A stretch of DNA of 64,000 nt from Streptomyces scabiei 87.22 (GTDB lineage: Bacteria; Actinomycetota; Actinomycetes; Streptomycetales; Streptomycetaceae), in NCBI RefSeq assembly GCF_000091305.1, contig NC_013929.1:6944001-7008000 (forward strand). Reading direction: 5' to 3'. The first letter of the stretch is position 1, and each line of letters starts with the position of its first letter. Of this stretch, positions 43,250-51,957 are shown one piece after another. Under the pieces are notes generated by a model. That model worked only from the letters and a program-made list of their open reading frames with translations, was not told where the DNA came from and ran no database searches. The translations under genes were made by a program, and so were the position numbers.

Positions 43250-45643
43250 ATGACCGCAGTGACCAAAGACAACCCGCCCCCCGAAACCGCCCCGCCCCCC
43301 GGCGCGTTCACCGCCCTCGCCCGGCTGACCGGCAGCCGGGCCCGGCTGCTGCTCGTGCTCACCGTGATCCTGCTGGCCGGGGCCGTCGTCCTCGGCAGCG
43401 GTGTGGCCGACCGGCTGCGCAGCGGCGGCAGCGGAGGCGTCGTCGACCCCTCCTCCGAGTCCTCCTACGCGGCGGGCGTCCTGGAACGGGAGTTCCCCGG
43501 CGCCCGCCCCAACCTCGTCCTGCTGGCCCGGGCCGGCACCGGGGTCGACGACGCCGACGTGGCGCGTCAGGGCCGGGAACTGGCGGCCCGGCTCGCCGAC
43601 GAGCCCGGCGTCACCGGCGTCACCTCCTACTGGGACACCGGCTCCGGCGCGCTGCGCTCGAAGGACGGCAGGGAAGCCCTGGTGGTCGCCCGGCTCACCG
43701 GGGACGAGCTGGAGGCCGACCGCACCCTGGAGAACCGGATCGTCGGCCACTTCGACGGACGGCGGGGCGATCTCACCGTCCGGATCGGCGGCAGCGTCGC
43801 CGTCCAGAACGAGCAGCAGACCTTCATCCGTGAGGACCTCGTGCGCGCCGAGGTCATCGCCCTGCCGATCACGCTCCTCATCCTCATGGTCGTGTTCGGC
43901 AGCGCGGTCGCCGCGCTGCTCCCGATCGGCATCGGGGTGATCGCGATCCTCGGCACCAACGCGGTGCTGCGCGTCCTCACCTCCTTCACCGACGTCTCCG
44001 TCTTCGCCACCAACCTCACCACCGCCCTCGGCCTGGGCCTCGCCATCGACTACGCGCTGCTGATCGTGCGCCGCTACCGCGAGGAACTCGCCGCAGGCCG
44101 GGACACCTCCGGCGCGCTCGCCGTCACCCTCAACACCGCCGGCCGGACCGTGCTGTTCTCGGCCGCGACGGTCGCCGTCTCGCTCGCCGCGATGCTGGTG
44201 TTCCCGCTGTACTTCCTGCGGTCCCTCGCCTACGCCGGGATCAGCGTGGTGGTCCTCGCCGCAGTCGCGGCCCTGGTGGTGCTGCCGGCCCTGCTCGCCG
44301 TCCTGGGCCGGCGGATCGACTCCCTGGACGTACGCAAACTGGTCCGGCGCCGCTCCCGCGCGGGCGCGGCACCCGCGGCTGCCGGAGCCGCCTGGGCCCG
44401 GCTGGCGCGCGGCGTGATGCGGCGCGCGCCCCTGGTGGCCACCGGCACCCTGGCCGTGCTGCTGCTCCTCGGCGCGCCCTTCCTGAACGTCGACTTCGGC
44501 ACCGCGGACTACCGGCAGCTGCCCTCGTCCGCGGACTCCCGGGTGGTGCAGGAGCACATCAGGGACCGTTTCCAGGGCAGCCCCACCGGGGCGGTCGAGG
44601 TCGTCACCCGGCAGGCGCCCGCCGCCGGACTGGGCGCGTACGCCGAGCGGCTGTCCCGGATCGACGGGGTCCTGCGGGTGGACGCGCCGACGGGCACCTA
44701 CACCGACGGCCGGGCCACCGGGCCGGCACAGCCGGGCCGGACCTCCGGCGAGATCGCGTACCTCACCGTGGTGCCCGGCGTGGAGGCCGTCTCCGACGAG
44801 GGCAAGGACCTGGTGCGGGACGTCAGGGCGGTGGACACCGACTTCCCCGCCTCCGCCTCCGGGACCACCGCGGCCCTGATCGACAGTCAGGCGGCCATCG
44901 GACGCGGGCTGCCGTGGGCGGTCGGCATCATCGTGCTCGCCACGCTGGTCCTGGTGTTCCTGCTCACCGGCAGTGTGCTCGTGCCGCTCCAGGCCGTGCT
45001 GCTGAACGCGCTCAGCCTCACCGCGATGCTGGGTGCCGTCGTGTGGGTCTTCCAGGACGGGCACCTGTCGGGGCTGCTCGGCTTCACCCCGACCGGGAGC
45101 ATCGAGACGGCCCTGCCGGTGCTGATGTTCTGCCTCGCGTTCGGTCTCTCCATGGACTACGGGGTCTTCCTGCTCTCCCGTATCAAGGAGGAGCACGAGC
45201 GCACGCACGACCACCGGGCCGCGGTGGTCGAGGGGATCCGCTCCACCGGCGGTGTCATCACCGCCGCCGCGCTGGTCCTGTCGGTGGTCATGGTGGCCAT
45301 CGGCACGTCCCGGATCACCAACACGAAGATGCTCGGCCTGGGGGTCGCCCTGGCGATCCTGATGGACGCCATGGTGATCCGTACGCTCCTCGTCCCCGCC
45401 GTGCTGTCGCTCACCGGCCGGGCGACCTGGTGGGCACCCGGCCCGCTGCGCCGGCTGCACGCGCGGTTCGGCATCAGTGAGGGCGGCCCGGCACCCACCG
45501 CAGCGGCACCGGCAGCGGCAGCGGCATTGGCACCGGACGGTTCGGCCGACCGGGACGCGTCGGCGTCGGCGCCGCCTTCGGCGCCGACGGAGAAGGAACG
45601 GGCCGGCACGGTCGGCGCGGCGGCCGGAAAGCCGTCCGGCTGA
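43250..45643 (+). CDS. MMPL-family (RND) membrane transporter
   Basis: 797 residues from the ATG at 43250 (CGGGAGC upstream). Two homologous halves each begin with one helix, an outer domain and five further helices. Key segments are TTALGLGLAIDYALLIVRRY in the first half and LMFCLAFGLSMDYGVFLLSR in the second, carrying the proton-relay Asp-Tyr pairs. Relatives such as ActII-ORF3 and MmpL proteins export polyketides or lipids, so transport of the lipidic cluster product is plausible. The Ala/Pro-rich cytoplasmic tail has low complexity. A perfect hairpin terminator follows. Confidence 0.9.
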   Translation: MTAVTKDNPPPETAPPPGAFTALARLTGSRARLLLVLTVILLAGAVVLGSGVADRLRSGGSGGVVDPSSESSYAAGVLEREFPGARPNLVLLARAGTGVDDADVARQGRELAARLADEPGVTGVTSYWDTGSGALRSKDGREALVVARLTGDELEADRTLENRIVGHFDGRRGDLTVRIGGSVAVQNEQQTFIREDLVRAEVIALPITLLILMVVFGSAVAALLPIGIGVIAILGTNAVLRVLTSFTDVSVFATNLTTALGLGLAIDYALLIVRRYREELAAGRDTSGALAVTLNTAGRTVLFSAATVAVSLAAMLVFPLYFLRSLAYAGISVVVLAAVAALVVLPALLAVLGRRIDSLDVRKLVRRRSRAGAAPAAAGAAWARLARGVMRRAPLVATGTLAVLLLLGAPFLNVDFGTADYRQLPSSADSRVVQEHIRDRFQGSPTGAVEVVTRQAPAAGLGAYAERLSRIDGVLRVDAPTGTYTDGRATGPAQPGRTSGEIAYLTVVPGVEAVSDEGKDLVRDVRAVDTDFPASASGTTAALIDSQAAIGRGLPWAVGIIVLATLVLVFLLTGSVLVPLQAVLLNALSLTAMLGAVVWVFQDGHLSGLLGFTPTGSIETALPVLMFCLAFGLSMDYGVFLLSRIKEEHERTHDHRAAVVEGIRSTGGVITAAALVLSVVMVAIGTSRITNTKMLGLGVALAILMDAMVIRTLLVPAVLSLTGRATWWAPGPLRRLHARFGISEGGPAPTAAAPAAAAALAPDGSADRDASASAPPSAPTEKERAGTVGAAAGKPSG

Positions 45644-45668
45644 CGGACGCCGGATCAGCGAACCCAGG

Positions 45669-45700
45669 GTGCGGGAGGACCTCCACAGGTCCTCCCGCAC
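45669..45700. terminator. Hairpin terminator after the MMPL gene
   Basis: GTGCGGGAGGACCT (45669-45682) and AGGTCCTCCCGCAC (45687-45700) form a perfect 14-bp stem with a CCAC loop, 25 bases past the MMPL stop. The next SARP-type promoter starts immediately after it. Confidence 0.85.
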
Positions 45701-45701
45701 C

Positions 45702-45735
45702 TCTTTGCCCGGGCACAAGCGACCGCCGTTAGCGT
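45702..45735 (+). promoter_or_regulatory. SARP-type promoter upstream of the HAD/FAD/AfsA operon
   Basis: TCTTTGC (45702-45708) and GCACAAG (45713-45719) are 11 bp apart. Ten bases later comes TAGCGT (45730-45735). The next convincing gene starts 700 bases downstream, so either the leader is very long or an unrecognised gene lies between. Confidence 0.55.
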
Positions 45736-45964
45736 CCGGGCAACGCGTCGGGCGGACGCCGCGGCGGCCACGGGCACCAGCCCGGCCACCACGCCGCCCG
45801 GCCGACGAAATCCGGTGACCCGGTTGCCCGGTTGCCCGGGTCGGCCGGGGCGTTCGGGGCGTTCGGTTCCATTTGTCCGATCGTCCGTTTGTCCGGTCGT
45901 CCGGATCCGGTTGTCCGGTTGTCCGGTGGTCTCGGGTCGTTCGGCCCGGCCCTGTGGGTCGGTC

Positions 45965-46009
45965 GTTCGTCCCGGTCGTCCCGGTCGTCCCGGTCGTCCC
46001 GGTCGTCCG
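45965..46009. repeat. 9-bp tandem repeat tract A
   Basis: GGTCGTCCC is repeated about five times (first copy GTTCGTCCC). It sits in a wider tract, about 45830-46050, of degenerate GTCCGG/TCGTCC repeats. The period of nine keeps all frames open. Confidence 0.8.
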
Positions 46010-46185
46010 GTTACGGTGTCCGGTCGTCCGGGTGGTCCGGCTCCGGTTCGCCGGCCCCGGCCGTCCGAGGCCGGCCGGTCGTCGCCGGGGCCGTCCGGAG
46101 GGCCGGACGCCCCGACGGCGGGCCGGCCCCGCCCGGTCCGTCCGGATCACCCACACCGGCACACGCCGCCCGCATCCGGGCCGAC

Positions 46186-46266
46186 GGCATCCAAGGCATC
46201 CACGACACCCACGACACCCACGAGATCCGCGAGATCCGCGACACCCACGAGACCCGTGAGATCCAC
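46186..46266. repeat. 9-bp tandem repeat tract B (nine units)
   Basis: Nine consecutive 9-bp units: GGCATCCAA, GGCATCCAC, GACACCCAC twice, GAGATCCGC twice, GACACCCAC, GAGACCCGT, GAGATCCAC. It lies 170 bases before the HAD gene start. No gene is supported in 45736-46434 apart from a possible N-terminal extension of the HAD protein. Confidence 0.85.
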
Positions 46267-46434
46267 CGGAGCGACCTACGCGACCGGATCCAACAGCCGG
46301 ATCCACCAGCCAACAGATCCACCAGAGCCAACAGATCGACCAGAGCAAGGGGGACCAGTCCGATGACATCCACACAACCGACCGGGCCACAGGCGCGGTC
46401 CGTACGCCGCGTCGCGGCGGGCGAGGGGAGCGCC

Positions 46435-47109
46435 ATGGCAGTCGACACGATCGTCGTCGACTACGGAGGAGTGCTGACCAACCCGCTCGTGGAGACCTTC
46501 GCCGCCTTCGCCGAGCTGGCCGGCATCGAGCCGGCCGACCTCGCCCAGGCGTTCCTGGCGGCGACCGAACTCCACGGCGAGACCCCGATGGCGGCCCTGG
46601 AGACCGGCGCGATCACCGAGCGGCAGATGGTGGACCGGATCCTCGCGCACCTGCCCGAGGGGGCGGGCCGGATCCTGACGGACGGACGCGGCTTCGGTGA
46701 GCTGTGGTTCCGGGGCCGGCGCCCCAACGAGCCGTTCCTGTCCTTCCTGCGCGCCCTGCGCCGCGACGGCTACCGGCTCGCGCTGCTCACCAACAACGTC
46801 CGCGAGTGGGAACCGCTGTGGCGCGCCCAGGTCCCCGTCGACGAACTCTTCGACGTGGTCGTGGACTCGCACCGGGAGGGCGTGCGCAAGCCGGACCCGG
46901 AGATCTACCGGATCCTGCTCGACCGGCTCGGCACCCCGGCGCGGCGGTGCCTGTTCGTCGACGACACGGACGAGAACTGCCGGGCCGCGGCCGAACTCGG
47001 CATGCGGGCGGTGCTGTTCGCCGACACCGACAGCGCCGTCCGGGAGATCTCGGGCCTGCTGCACCGCCCGGTGGCCGTGGCCGCAGGCGTCGCGGGAGGT
47101 GTCCGGTGA
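46435..47109 (+). CDS. HAD-superfamily hydrolase (phosphatase)
   Basis: 224 residues from the ATG at 46435 with GAGGGGAG five bases upstream. An in-frame ATG at 46363 is an alternative. HAD motifs: TIVVDYGGVLTNPL (motif I, nucleophile Asp), LALLTNNVREWE (motif II), HREGVRKPDPEIYRILLD (Lys) and CLFVDDTDENCRAAAELGMR (motif IV). In autoregulator clusters such phosphatases remove the phosphate from AfsA products, and an AfsA homologue lies two genes downstream. The stop overlaps the next start as GTGA. Confidence 0.85.
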   Translation: MAVDTIVVDYGGVLTNPLVETFAAFAELAGIEPADLAQAFLAATELHGETPMAALETGAITERQMVDRILAHLPEGAGRILTDGRGFGELWFRGRRPNEPFLSFLRALRRDGYRLALLTNNVREWEPLWRAQVPVDELFDVVVDSHREGVRKPDPEIYRILLDRLGTPARRCLFVDDTDENCRAAAELGMRAVLFADTDSAVREISGLLHRPVAVAAGVAGGVR

Positions 47110-48752
47110 CGGCCGCGGAGGTGCTGGTCGTCGGCGCCGGGCCCACCGGACTCAGCGCCGCCTGCGCGCTGTGGGACCTCGGGGTGCCCTGCCGGGTCGT
47201 CGACCGCCGTCCCGGTCCCGGCATCGCCCCCAAGGGCCTGGTGCTGTGGAGCGGCGCGCTCGAATGCCTGGAGCGTCTGGGCGTCGCCGAGAAGCTCACG
47301 GGGACGGCCCTGCCGCTGGCCGGGGCGTCGTACTGGTCGAACGGCCGGCGCATCGCCGGTGCCCGGTTCGGCAATCTGACGGGCACCGCGTTCCCCGGTC
47401 CCCTCTGTGTGCCGCAGCCGGTCACCGAACGGGCGCTGCTGGAGCGGCTGACGGAGCTGGGCGGCACGGTCGAGTGGGACACCGAGGTCACGGAGGTGAC
47501 CGTGAACAGGGGTGGCCCCGGGGAGTCGGTGACGGTCGCGCTGAGCGCGGCCGGGGGCGAGGAGTCGGTGACGGTGCCCTGGCTCGTCGCCGCCGACGGC
47601 GCCCGCAGCCTGGTGCGCGACAGCGTCGGCATCCCCTTCGAGGGGCACACCTTCGACCGTACGTTCCTGATCGGGGACGGCCGGCTGGAGGGCGCGTCCG
47701 CCGAGGCCGAGGTCCAGCACCACATCACGCCCGACGGGGTGCTGGTGATCGTCCCCCAGCCCGAGGGCCACCGGGTCTTCTTCGACACGGAGCCGGACGA
47801 GCGGACCGAACCGCCCACCGAGGAGCAGCTGCAGCGGCTCCTCGACGAGCGGGGGCCGGGCGGGCTGCGTCTGCACGGCACCTGGTGGACCAGCCGCTTC
47901 CGGGTGCACGCCAGGGTCGCCCCGAGGTTCCGCGAGGGGCCGGTGCTGCTGGCGGGCGACGCGGTGCACGCCCACACCACCGCCGGCGGACAGGGCCTCA
48001 ACACCGGCGTCCAGGACGGCTACGACGTGGGCTGGAAACTGGCGAGCGTGGTGCGCGGCGCCGATCCGGCCCTGCTCGACAGCTATGAGGCCGAGCGCCG
48101 CCCCGCTTCGGTGCGGGCGGTCGCCAACGGGGAGAAGCAGACCCGGATGTGGCTGCTGCGCAGGCCGGCGGCCCGGCTCCTGCGGGACACGGTGATGCGG
48201 GTGCTGTCCGCCGGCGGTCTGCTGGAGCGCAAGGCGATCCCCCTGCTCGCCCAGCTCGACCTGGACCACTCCGGGAGCCCGGCGGTGACCGCGTCCGGCG
48301 GTGACGCGGGTGTGCCGCGGGTGCTGAGGCCCGGACGGCGTGCACCCGACGTGGCGCTGACCCCGGTGCACGGCCCGGCGGCGGCGACGCCGCACGCCCG
48401 CCCGGCGGCCGGGAGGCACACGCTCCTGGTCTACGGGGACGGGGACACCGGCGAGTCGGCCGCGCGGGCCGCGCGGGCGGTACGGGCCCGGGACGCGGGC
48501 GACATGGTCCACGTGCTGTGGATCCAGCCCCGGGACACCGCCGACGGGCCGGTTCCCGAGGGCGGCGCGGGGTTCGCCGTCGCCCGGGAGCAGGGCCGCA
48601 CGCTCGGCGGGTCCGGCGCCCGCTGGGTGGCGTACGTACGGCCGGACGGTGTCGTCGCGGCCTGTTCCGGGCCGGCCGGCCTCGACGGGCTGATCGCCCG
48701 GCTGCCGTCCCGTCCGGCCCTCACGGCGCCGGTCCCCGCCGAACTGCCCTGA
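47106..48752 (+). CDS. FAD-dependent aromatic-type monooxygenase
   Basis: 548 residues from the GTG at 47106. The FAD-binding GxGxxG is at the start (VLVVGAGPTGLSAACALWDL), the DG motif is LVAADGARSLVRDSVG, and the GD motif is VLLAGDAVHAHTTAGGQGLN. A C-terminal thioredoxin-like domain (about 430-548), typical of the PHBH/MhpA group, completes it. It could hydroxylate the signal precursor or the polyketide product. Translational coupling to the HAD phosphatase and the AfsA gene 52 bases downstream favour the signal pathway. Confidence 0.87.
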   Translation: MTAAEVLVVGAGPTGLSAACALWDLGVPCRVVDRRPGPGIAPKGLVLWSGALECLERLGVAEKLTGTALPLAGASYWSNGRRIAGARFGNLTGTAFPGPLCVPQPVTERALLERLTELGGTVEWDTEVTEVTVNRGGPGESVTVALSAAGGEESVTVPWLVAADGARSLVRDSVGIPFEGHTFDRTFLIGDGRLEGASAEAEVQHHITPDGVLVIVPQPEGHRVFFDTEPDERTEPPTEEQLQRLLDERGPGGLRLHGTWWTSRFRVHARVAPRFREGPVLLAGDAVHAHTTAGGQGLNTGVQDGYDVGWKLASVVRGADPALLDSYEAERRPASVRAVANGEKQTRMWLLRRPAARLLRDTVMRVLSAGGLLERKAIPLLAQLDLDHSGSPAVTASGGDAGVPRVLRPGRRAPDVALTPVHGPAAATPHARPAAGRHTLLVYGDGDTGESAARAARAVRARDAGDMVHVLWIQPRDTADGPVPEGGAGFAVAREQGRTLGGSGARWVAYVRPDGVVAACSGPAGLDGLIARLPSRPALTAPVPAELP

Positions 48753-48804
48753 CCGGGCCCGGCCAACCCATCGCGACACCGAGACTTTGCTGGAAGGACC
48801 GACC

Positions 48805-49824
48805 ATGAGCATCTCCACGTCCGCCCTCGCGCCCGAGACGGCCCCGGTGAGCCCACCGGCGCCCGAGGCGGAACTGAGCTACGACGCCACCGTTCCCCGC
48901 ACCCTGGTCCACCGGGCCTCGATAGCCGAGGTCTTCGTCACCGACTCGGCGCAGACCGGTGAGGACACGTACGCCGTCGCCGCCCAGCTGCCGCGCGGCC
49001 ATCTGATCGGGGAGCACTCCCCGGCGTACGACTTCACCCTGCTGGTGGAAGTGGTGCGGCAGGCCGGGGTCCTGGTCGCCCACCGCCACATGGGGGTGGA
49101 CCTGGGTGCGGCGTTCATCTTCCGGGACCTCCGGCTGCGCGTCACCGCGTTCGAGCCGCTGCGCATCGGCCGGCGGCCCGCCGATCTGCGGGTCGACGTG
49201 AGCGTGTCGACCCGGCGCAACAGGGCGGGCCGGATCCAGGGGTTCAGCTTCACCGGGGACGTCGCCGTCGACGGGCGGCCCGCGATGCGCGGAGAGGGCG
49301 GGCTGCTGATCCTGTCCAAGACCGCGTACCAGGCCATGCGGAGCAGGCGGCAGCTGCCGGACCACCCCGGTTTCCTGCTCCCGCGCTTCACGGCGGCCGA
49401 ACCGTGCTCCGTGGGGCGGCGCGACGCCCGGAACGTGTTCGTCACCGAACCCGTGACGGACGGCCAACCGGGCAGTTTCTCCTGCCAGTTGGTGGTGGAC
49501 ACCAGCCACCCGCACGTGTTCGACCACCCGCTGGACCATGTGCCGGGCCATCTGCAGATGGAGGCGGCGCGGCAGTTGGCGGTGGCCTCGGTGGCCCGGC
49601 TGCACGGCCTGGACCCGTGCACCCTCTCGCTCGCCTCCATCGAGACCGATTTCACCGACTACGCCGAGCTGGACCGGATCACCAGCCTGCGGGCGACGGT
49701 CGGCGGATTCCGGTCGGACGAGGCCCTGGGCACCTTCACGGTCCCGGTCGCGGTGGAGGCCGTACAGGACGACACGGTCACCACGGCCATGCGACTCGAA
49801 GTCGCGCAATACGCGCAAAATTAA
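48805..49824 (+). CDS. AfsA-family protein, copy 2
   Basis: 339 residues from the ATG at 48805 with GGAAGGA. Like copy 1 it has two hot-dog repeats: FTLLVEVVRQAGVLVAHRHM and HVFDHPLDHVPGHLQMEAAR. The linker keeps VGRRDARNVFVTEP. It is clearly paralogous but divergent. With the phosphatase and monooxygenase it forms a plausible complete small pathway to a butyrolactone or butenolide signal. No receptor (ArpA/TetR type) is in the window. Confidence 0.87.
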   Translation: MSISTSALAPETAPVSPPAPEAELSYDATVPRTLVHRASIAEVFVTDSAQTGEDTYAVAAQLPRGHLIGEHSPAYDFTLLVEVVRQAGVLVAHRHMGVDLGAAFIFRDLRLRVTAFEPLRIGRRPADLRVDVSVSTRRNRAGRIQGFSFTGDVAVDGRPAMRGEGGLLILSKTAYQAMRSRRQLPDHPGFLLPRFTAAEPCSVGRRDARNVFVTEPVTDGQPGSFSCQLVVDTSHPHVFDHPLDHVPGHLQMEAARQLAVASVARLHGLDPCTLSLASIETDFTDYAELDRITSLRATVGGFRSDEALGTFTVPVAVEAVQDDTVTTAMRLEVAQYAQN

Positions 49825-49825
49825 G

Positions 49826-49872
49826 TGAACTTTAAAGGGAATCGCTCTCTGATCTTTTACGCCCACTCTCTG
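49826..49872. promoter_or_regulatory. Response-regulator promoter region with repeats
   Basis: TGAACTTTAA (49826-49835) recurs upstream of the partner kinase gene at 51925. CTCTCTG occurs at 49845 and 49866, 21 bp (two helical turns) apart. The stretch is notably AT-rich and lies about 60-110 bases before the response-regulator start. Confidence 0.45.
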
Positions 49873-49933
49873 TCAAGTAGTGTCCTCGTCGAACGGGCCG
49901 TCCTGATCGTCGCGGCCCGACGGGGGGAGCACA

Positions 49934-50539
49934 GTGATCAGGATCCTGCTCGCCGAGGACATGCACATGGTCCGGGGGGCGTTGGTCGCCCTGTTGACCC
50001 TGGAGGATGACCTGACGGTGGTCGCCGAGGTCGAGCGGGGGGACCGCATCCTCCCCACGGCCCTGGAGTGCGTGCCCGATGTCGCCGTCATCGATGTCGA
50101 CCTGCCGGGCCTCGACGGACTGAGCGCGGCGGCTCAGCTGGCCCAACAGCTGCCCTCCTGCCGCACGTTGATCCTGACCAGCCTCGGCCGCCCGGGCACG
50201 CTCCGCAAGGCGCTCGCGGCCCAGGTGGGCGGTTTCCTCCTCAAGGACGCTCCCCCGGACCGGCTGGCCGGCGCGGTGCGGGACGTCGCGGCGGGGAAGC
50301 GGGTGATCGACCCCCAGCTGGCCCTCGCGGCCTTCGACAACGGGGAGAACCCGCTGACGCCCCGTGAGACCGAGGTGCTGCGGATGGCCGCCGACGGGGC
50401 GGAGGCGGCGGACATCGCCAGCCGGCTGTTCCTCTCGGTGGGAACCGTGCGCAACTACCTGACGACCGTGGTCACCAAGCTCAACGCGCGTAACCGCGTC
50501 GACGCGATCCGGGTGGCCAGGGAGAGCGGCTGGCTGTGA
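49934..50539 (+). CDS. NarL/LuxR-family response regulator
   Basis: 201 residues from a GTG at 49934 (GGGGGGAGC upstream). The receiver domain has the acidic pocket (LAEDMHM), the phosphorylated Asp54 in VAVIDVDLPGLDG and Lys in GFLLKDAPPDRL. The LuxR helix-turn-helix is LTPRETEVLRMAADGAEAAD to SVGTVRNYLTTVVTKL. It converges on the histidine kinase at 50617-51870, its likely partner, across a strong bidirectional terminator. This is the DesR-like layout. Confidence 0.92.
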   Translation: MIRILLAEDMHMVRGALVALLTLEDDLTVVAEVERGDRILPTALECVPDVAVIDVDLPGLDGLSAAAQLAQQLPSCRTLILTSLGRPGTLRKALAAQVGGFLLKDAPPDRLAGAVRDVAAGKRVIDPQLALAAFDNGENPLTPRETEVLRMAADGAEAADIASRLFLSVGTVRNYLTTVVTKLNARNRVDAIRVARESGWL

Positions 50540-50545
50540 GACGAA

Positions 50546-50584
50546 GAGGGCCGGACGAGTGGTCCGACCACTCGCCCGGCCCTC
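50546..50584. terminator. Bidirectional terminator between response regulator and kinase
   Basis: A long near-perfect dyad: GAGGGCCGGACGAGTGGT pairs with ACCACTCGCCCGGCCCTC with one mismatch. It begins 7 bases after the response-regulator stop. Confidence 0.8.
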
Positions 50585-50616
50585 GCCCGTCCCGCCGCCC
50601 GCAGAACCGTTCCCGC

Positions 50617-51870
50617 TCAGCCGGTCCTGCGGGCGGGCCGGTGCAGCGGGGCGGTGGCCCGCAGGACGAACCACCCCTCCTCGTCCAGCCCGGACGTCAG
50701 CCGGCCCCCGATCGACGCCAGCCGGAACTGCAGGTTGCCGAGGCCGCTGCCGTCCGCCCCCGACGAGGGGTCCCGGAAGCCCGTCGCGGTCTTCTGCACC
50801 CCGTCGTTGGCGATGGTGAGCACCAGCTTGCCCGAGGACGTCCTGCGGCAGTCGATCCGGCAGTGTTCCGCCTTGCTGTGCCGCAACAGGTTGGTGATGG
50901 CCTCCCGCAGCACGGTGGCCATGATGGTGTTCACCTCCCCCTCGGGAGGCTCCGCACTGCACCGCACCTCCGCCTGGATGCCGGCGGCCGCCAGGACCGC
51001 CTGCGCGGACACGGCCTCGCTGGTCAGGGACATGTCCCGGTAGCCGCGGGCGACCGTGCGGACGTCCGAGAGGGCCTGCCGGGAGATCTCCAGGATGCTC
51101 CTGAGCTCCTCCAGGGCCCGGTCGGGGGCCGCGGGCACCAGACGGCAGGCCAGTTCGCTCTTGAGGGTCACGGCGGACAGGCTGAAGCCGAGCAGGTCGT
51201 GCAGGTCCCTGGCGAAACGGAGCCGCTCCTGGGTCACGGCCAGCCGGGCGAGTTCGGTCTGGGCCGCGTGCACCTCGACCACCAGCTGGGCGAGCCGGTT
51301 GAGGCCGTACACGATCAGTCCCGTGAGCACGGTGGCGACGGTGATGTACGCCGAGTCGACGAGGTCCTTGCCCAGCAGCGGCCCCGTCGCGGCGGCCGCC
51401 ACGGCGACCAGCCCGAAGAGCGGCCAGGCCACCTGCGGCCGGAGCACGAGCAGCACCGAGGCGCCCAGGAAGCCCGCCATGCCGCCCCAGCCGAACCCCA
51501 GGACGAAGAGGGGCAGATAGGTCATCAGGGCCTGCGCCGTGAGCGTCCACCGGTGCCAGCGGGCCCTGAAGCGGCGGAACCGCTGTGCGGTGTGCACGAG
51601 TTGGAGCAGGAAGACCAGGCTGAAGCCCAGGGCCGAGAAGACCAGGGTGAGCGGCCCCGGCTCCGCGTCCGCGATGTTCAGAAAGCCGGTCAGGACGAAC
51701 CCGCACTCGACGATCAGTACGACACTCCGGGCGAGCCGGGGCGGCGGGGCACTCAGCCCCAGGAACCGCACCGCCGCCGAGAGAGGGGGGTTGCCGCCTA
51801 CGCCGCCGTCGGCGGTGTCCTCTAAGGAAATGCCGGCGTCTGTCTCCGCGTCCGGCGCGGCTGCCTCCAT
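50617..51870 (-). CDS. NarL-type sensor histidine kinase
   Basis: 417 residues from the ATG at 51870. About five or six transmembrane helices fill residues 48-195. The HisKA_3 dimerisation helix follows with the phospho-accepting His224 in ERLRFARDLHDLLGFSLSAV. The ATPase domain has the N box (MATVLREAITNLLRHSKAEH) and G box (GADGSGLGNLQFRLASIGGR). It has no extracellular sensor domain, so the signal is probably sensed in the membrane (DesK-like). It should phosphorylate the regulator at 49934. Confidence 0.9.
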   Translation of the reverse strand: MEAAAPDAETDAGISLEDTADGGVGGNPPLSAAVRFLGLSAPPPRLARSVVLIVECGFVLTGFLNIADAEPGPLTLVFSALGFSLVFLLQLVHTAQRFRRFRARWHRWTLTAQALMTYLPLFVLGFGWGGMAGFLGASVLLVLRPQVAWPLFGLVAVAAAATGPLLGKDLVDSAYITVATVLTGLIVYGLNRLAQLVVEVHAAQTELARLAVTQERLRFARDLHDLLGFSLSAVTLKSELACRLVPAAPDRALEELRSILEISRQALSDVRTVARGYRDMSLTSEAVSAQAVLAAAGIQAEVRCSAEPPEGEVNTIMATVLREAITNLLRHSKAEHCRIDCRRTSSGKLVLTIANDGVQKTATGFRDPSSGADGSGLGNLQFRLASIGGRLTSGLDEEGWFVLRATAPLHRPARRTG

Positions 51871-51924
51871 GAAAACCCCTCACACTGAACGGGATCAAGG
51901 AGCGATCAGTCTATGCGGGTTCTT

Positions 51925-51934
51925 TGAACTTTAA
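51925..51934. promoter_or_regulatory. Shared TGAACTTTAA motif in the kinase promoter region
   Basis: The same 10 bases as at 49826-49835, here in the 87-base AT-rich gap between the kinase start and the SagB stop. It may be a site for the cognate response regulator. Alternatively it could be coincidence within AT-rich promoter DNA. Confidence 0.35.
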
Positions 51935-51957
51935 GTAATAAATGTAGGACTCATGGA

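Noticed and set aside
45832..47109. A 425-codon frame making the HAD protein twice as long
   Set aside because: The extra N-terminus is low-complexity repeat sequence that is open on both strands. The HAD domain has its own ribosome site at 46435.
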